This document shows positions 7,266-8,919 of a DNA stretch of 8,919 nucleotides, piece by piece. This stretch comes from Microcaldota archaeon (GTDB lineage Archaea > Micrarchaeota > Micrarchaeia > Micrarchaeales > CABMGC01). A model generated the notes under the pieces. That model was not told the DNA's origin and made no database searches. It saw nothing but the letters and a program-made list of their open reading frames with translations. Numbering within the stretch: position 1 is the first letter of the stretch; every line of letters starts with the position of its first letter. The position numbers were made by a program, and so were the translations under genes. Where the stretch lies: contig JAJZIZ010000002.1 in assembly GCA_021846005.1 (NCBI GenBank), positions 18,217-27,135 of the forward strand, written 5' to 3'.

Positions 7266-7982
7266 ATGTTTTTCGCCGTATGCCAAATATGCTATTCCTG
7301 ATTTTAGACTGATTATTTTCACGTTCCTGAAGCCTTCCTTTTCCATCATGGATTTCAGGAGCTTCTTGTCGAATTCGGTTATGGTCTTTACAAGCCATCC
7401 ATAGGTTTCCCTGTCTACGAATGCGCCTACGAAGAGCATGAAGTTGGAATATACCCTGAAGAATGCCTTTTGGGAAGGATTGTCAGGAAGAGCCATGTCG
7501 AGAAGAACTGTCCTGCCTCCGGGCTTGAGCACCCTGTACGCCTCCGAAAGGAATTTTTTCATGTTCTTCCCGGTTCCGTCGGAAAAGAAGAAGCTGCGAA
7601 GGGCGAATCCAGACGTCAGTACATCTATTGTGCCTGAATGGTGGTTTATTTCAAATGCGTTTCCTTCCTCGGTTTTTATGCATTCCGCAAGTCCCATTGA
7701 AGATATCTTCTTTTTTGCAATTCCAAGCATCTCCTTGTTAAAATCTGAGGCATATATTGTTGCCGTCTTGCCCTTGCTGGCTGCCGTCTCTGCAACTGTT
7801 ATCGAAAGGTCGCCGGTTCCTGCGGCTATGTCAAGGATCTTGAGCTTGTCTCCTGCTCCTGAAAGAGCCTGTTCGGCACAGGCGCGCCGCCAATTCTTGT
7901 CGATATTGAAGCTCATTAGATGATTTATGAAATCGTAGCTTCCAGAAACCTTCGAAAACATCTTGTTTATCTTGTCTTGCAT
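7260..7982 (-). CDS. ubiE: UbiE/MenG-type quinone C-methyltransferase
   Basis: This SAM-dependent enzyme C-methylates the prenylated ring, converting demethylmenaquinone to menaquinone (or the ubiquinone equivalent). The 240 residues match the family. The N-terminal signature is SGSYDFINHLMSFNIDKNWRR (residues 13-33; relatives usually have G.H where this has N.D). SAM motif I is ILDIAAGTGDLSI (49-61), followed by SDFN (79-82), EGNAFEI (106-112), SGFALRSF (124-131) and the second signature RVLKPGGRTVLLDMALP (150-166). The protein is probably soluble or membrane-peripheral. It is transcribed toward the polyprenyl synthase and shares the last 6 nt with it. Together with the MenA-like protein it would cover the last two menaquinone steps. 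The ATG is supported by the absence of any upstream in-frame start close by and by a TATA box about 59 nt upstream. No defect is seen. Confidence 0.94.
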   Translation of the reverse strand: MQDKINKMFSKVSGSYDFINHLMSFNIDKNWRRACAEQALSGAGDKLKILDIAAGTGDLSITVAETAASKGKTATIYASDFNKEMLGIAKKKISSMGLAECIKTEEGNAFEINHHSGTIDVLTSGFALRSFFFSDGTGKNMKKFLSEAYRVLKPGGRTVLLDMALPDNPSQKAFFRVYSNFMLFVGAFVDRETYGWLVKTITEFDKKLLKSMMEKEGFRNVKIISLKSGIAYLAYGEKHS

Positions 7983-8037
7983 TTCAAACGCCTTGATTGC
8001 AAAGAAAACATGCCTCTGACATGCTTTGGAAATATGT

Positions 8038-8045
8038 TATTTATA
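8038..8045 (-). promoter_or_regulatory. Likely TATA box of ubiE
   Basis: On the minus strand this reads TATAAATA, a good archaeal TATA box. A start about 26 nt downstream would fall near 8015, leaving a leader of about 33 nt before the ubiE ATG (7982). The leader has only a weak Shine-Dalgarno-like AAGGCG about 6 nt before the ATG. The 5' edge abuts a 12-nt inverted repeat. Confidence 0.5.
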
Positions 8046-8056
8046 CGGACATCCGT
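8045..8056. repeat. 12-nt inverted repeat at the ubiE promoter
   Basis: ACGGAcaTCCGT has perfect 5-nt arms around a CA centre. It lies just upstream of, and touching, the minus-strand TATA box of ubiE, where a BRE or a regulator-binding site would sit. The centre is too small for an RNA hairpin loop, so a protein operator is the more natural reading, but this is inference only. Confidence 0.3.
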
Positions 8057-8061
8057 CTTAT

Positions 8062-8085
8062 ATGTCTTTTTGCTTCAAACGCCAG
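8062..8085. repeat. Imperfect direct repeat, copy 1 (ubiE-proximal)
   Basis: This copy begins with ATGTCTTTTTGCTT (8062-8075) and ends with AACGCCAG (8078-8085). Both blocks recur in the same order and orientation at 8892-8919, where 4 more bases lie between them. The two copies bracket the toxin-antitoxin pair, with an 830-nt period. The 10-mer TTCAAACGCC (8074-8083) also occurs at 7983-7992, directly against the ubiE start codon. The rest of the 250-nt gap between ubiE and relE (7983-8232) holds no gene I can support. Confidence 0.6.
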
Positions 8086-8232
8086 AGATGTTATCTTTAT
8101 CTTCAAAAGCGATTAGAGAGGTTTGGCCTATTTCTTTCGCTGAAAATCAGGATGAACTCCGTTCCCTTATTGTACTAATATTTTCTTGAATCGTTTTAGA
8201 TACAACTGCAAATATCAGAACAATATGATTCC

Positions 8233-8496
8233 TTACTTGTATGCTCTTCCTCTCCATTCTATCTTGAAAATCTCTATAATCTGTGTATTCCACGACACAT
8301 TGTATACGATGCGTATAGTTCCGATTCTTATTCGGTATGTATTATCCATTCCCTCTATTTTAGTAACATCATATTCTTGTGCAGGAACGGGTTTTAGCTT
8401 GAAAACTTGGCCTAACTCAAAAATACGTCTTTGATAATGTTCAGGCATCTTTCTGTAATTCTTTTCTGCTTTCTTGTCAATTTTTACAGAGAACAA
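8233..8496 (-). CDS. relE: RelE/ParE-superfamily toxin, probable mRNA interferase
   Basis: This small basic toxin of the RelE fold would cleave mRNA on the ribosome when its antitoxin is lost. The 87 residues are the usual length. The N-terminal part (FSVKIDKKAEKNYRKMPEHYQRRI) gives the first strand and basic helices. The core strands YRIRIGTIRIVYNV (54-67) are the most diagnostic feature, followed by IIEIFKIEWRGRAY ending in the common RG.AY. Basic and Tyr residues at the C-terminus fit RelE-like catalysis, but catalytic residues cannot be assigned with certainty. The only sensible start is TTG at 8496, because an in-frame TAA lies at 8508-8506 and no ATG or GTG falls between. It starts 4 nt after the antitoxin stop, so expression should be coupled and weak. 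A ParE-like gyrase toxin is less likely. Confidence 0.85.
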   Translation of the reverse strand: MFSVKIDKKAEKNYRKMPEHYQRRIFELGQVFKLKPVPAQEYDVTKIEGMDNTYRIRIGTIRIVYNVSWNTQIIEIFKIEWRGRAYK

Positions 8497-8500
8497 GTTA

Positions 8501-8710
8501 TCAACTTACATTTGTAGTCATATCGTCAAAACTTATCCATTTTCCCTTTGCTATTCTTTTCTTTGCGGATTCTAATTCTCTGCGTTCCTTGTCAGTTATC
8601 TTTTCAGTAGGGATAAGACGAGCCTTTAACCTCATGACCTTCACTTCCATTATATCTAACTCCTTCCGTATCGCCCTGATTTCACTCTTAGTTACTGTCA
8701 TGGTTGCCAT
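8501..8710 (-). CDS. relB: RelB-like antitoxin of the adjacent RelE toxin
   Basis: This 69-residue, highly charged, helical protein has the layout of small archaeal RelB-like antitoxins: a short N-terminal MTVTKSEIRAIRKELD segment, a hinge (LIPTEKITDKERRE) and a C-terminal helix plus acidic tail (ELESAKKRIAKGKWISFDDM) expected to wrap the toxin. No clear ribbon-helix-helix or HTH DNA-binding motif is obvious, so autoregulation is uncertain. It is the first gene of the pair and precedes the toxin by 4 nt, the usual order. The start is ATG at 8710, with a second in-frame ATG at 8701. A TATA box about 25 nt upstream of 8710 points to a leaderless mRNA starting at that first ATG. Confidence 0.82.
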   Translation of the reverse strand: MATMTVTKSEIRAIRKELDIMEVKVMRLKARLIPTEKITDKERRELESAKKRIAKGKWISFDDMTTNVS

Positions 8711-8731
8711 ACTTATGTTACACGCCGTCCA

Positions 8732-8747
8732 ATATTAAACCTTTCGT
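8732..8747 (-). promoter_or_regulatory. Leaderless promoter of the relBE operon
   Basis: On the minus strand, ACGAAAGG is followed at once by TTTAATAT (8739-8732). The purine-rich part resembles a BRE and the second a TATA box. The box centre is about 25.5 nt from the first base of the antitoxin ATG (8710), so transcription should begin at or next to that base. Confidence 0.55.
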
Positions 8748-8769
8748 TTGACGTAGCAAGAGAACAAAA

Positions 8770-8789
8770 ACTGATCTGCGCGTATCAGT
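8770..8789. repeat. Inverted repeat upstream of the relBE promoter
   Basis: ACTGAT and ATCAGT form perfect 6-nt arms separated by 8 nt (CTGCGCGT). It lies about 22 nt upstream of the BRE-like element of relBE, where an activator or a toxin-antitoxin repressor could bind. The remainder of 8711-8919 has no open frame with family features and no RNA gene that I can see; GTTACA recurs at 8717, 8812 and 8840. Confidence 0.3.
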
Positions 8790-8891
8790 AGAGTTAAGAC
8801 ATATTACGTTCGTTACAGTCTACACGTATTACCCCGGTAGTTACACAAAGATTGCAATGAAAATAGTATAGAGTCAGCCAAATTGGAGGCC

Positions 8892-8919
8892 ATGTCTTTT
8901 TGCTTGTCTTGAACGCCAG
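8892..8919. repeat. Imperfect direct repeat, copy 2 (window end)
   Basis: ATGTCTTTTTGCTT (8892-8905) and AACGCCAG (8912-8919) match copy 1 at 8062-8085 exactly. GTCTTG lies between them instead of CA. The 9-mer CTTGTCTTG (8903-8911) also occurs at 7971-7979, inside the first codons of ubiE. The window stops exactly where the match to copy 1 is still intact, so the true right edge of the repeat is not visible. Confidence 0.6.

Noticed and set aside
7438..7923. 161-residue + strand open frame opposite ubiE
   Set aside because: It is antisense to the conserved SAM-binding core of ubiE, and its sequence looks like reverse-strand translation.
7920..8189. 89-residue + strand open frame in the ubiE-relE gap
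   Set aside because: It begins inside antisense ubiE, crosses the ubiE promoter and repeat copy 1, and has no domain or start context.
8711..8919. Possible CRISPR or tRNA/ncRNA gene in the terminal non-coding stretch
   Set aside because: There are no regularly spaced repeats, cloverleaf or long stem; only a 6-nt inverted repeat and scattered GTTACA copies are visible.

Overview
The window looks like chromosomal DNA of an archaeon. The phenylalanyl-tRNA synthetase subunits have archaeal/eukaryotic architecture: a PheS with a long winged-helix N-terminus and a PheT of 571 residues rather than the roughly 800 of bacteria. Promoters are archaeal TATA boxes, and several starts appear leaderless with no Shine-Dalgarno. 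Genes are tightly packed with 1-, 4- and 6-nt overlaps. Frequent ATA and AGG/AGA codons and the compact layout would fit a small-genome (DPANN-like) or Thermoplasmata-like archaeon, but the lineage is a guess.

Layout. (1) 3-290, +: 3' end of an unrecognised gene cut by the window edge. (2) 369-3568, -: pheS-pheT, fused by a TGATG stop/start overlap. (3) 3569-3633: a short divergent promoter region with one palindromic TATA box (TATTTAAATA) almost equidistant from the pheS and pheA start codons. (4) 3634-7265, +: pheA (prephenate dehydratase), a MenA-like UbiA prenyltransferase overlapping it by ATGA, a SAM methyltransferase broken by one missing A, and a long-chain-type polyprenyl diphosphate synthase with possible promoter elements of its own. 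(5) 7260-7982, -: a UbiE/MenG C-methyltransferase converging on the prenyl synthase with a 6-nt overlap. (6) 8233-8710, -: a RelB/RelE-type toxin-antitoxin pair in visibly AT-richer DNA. (7) About 209 nt without a gene runs to the window end.

Two themes stand out. Phenylalanine making (PheA) and phenylalanine charging (PheS/PheT) share one divergent, probably leaderless, promoter. Next to them are the late steps of an isoprenoid quinone pathway, presumably menaquinone: tail synthesis, prenylation of the ring, and ring C-methylation. No genes for making the ring itself are in view.

The toxin-antitoxin module lies between two imperfect direct repeats (8062-8085 and 8892-8919) that share sequence with the start region of ubiE, so it may have been inserted upstream of ubiE or created with a local duplication. 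I see no CRISPR array, tRNA, rRNA, transposase or clearly new multi-gene system. The shared palindromic promoter and the repeat-flanked toxin-antitoxin module are the items most worth checking.
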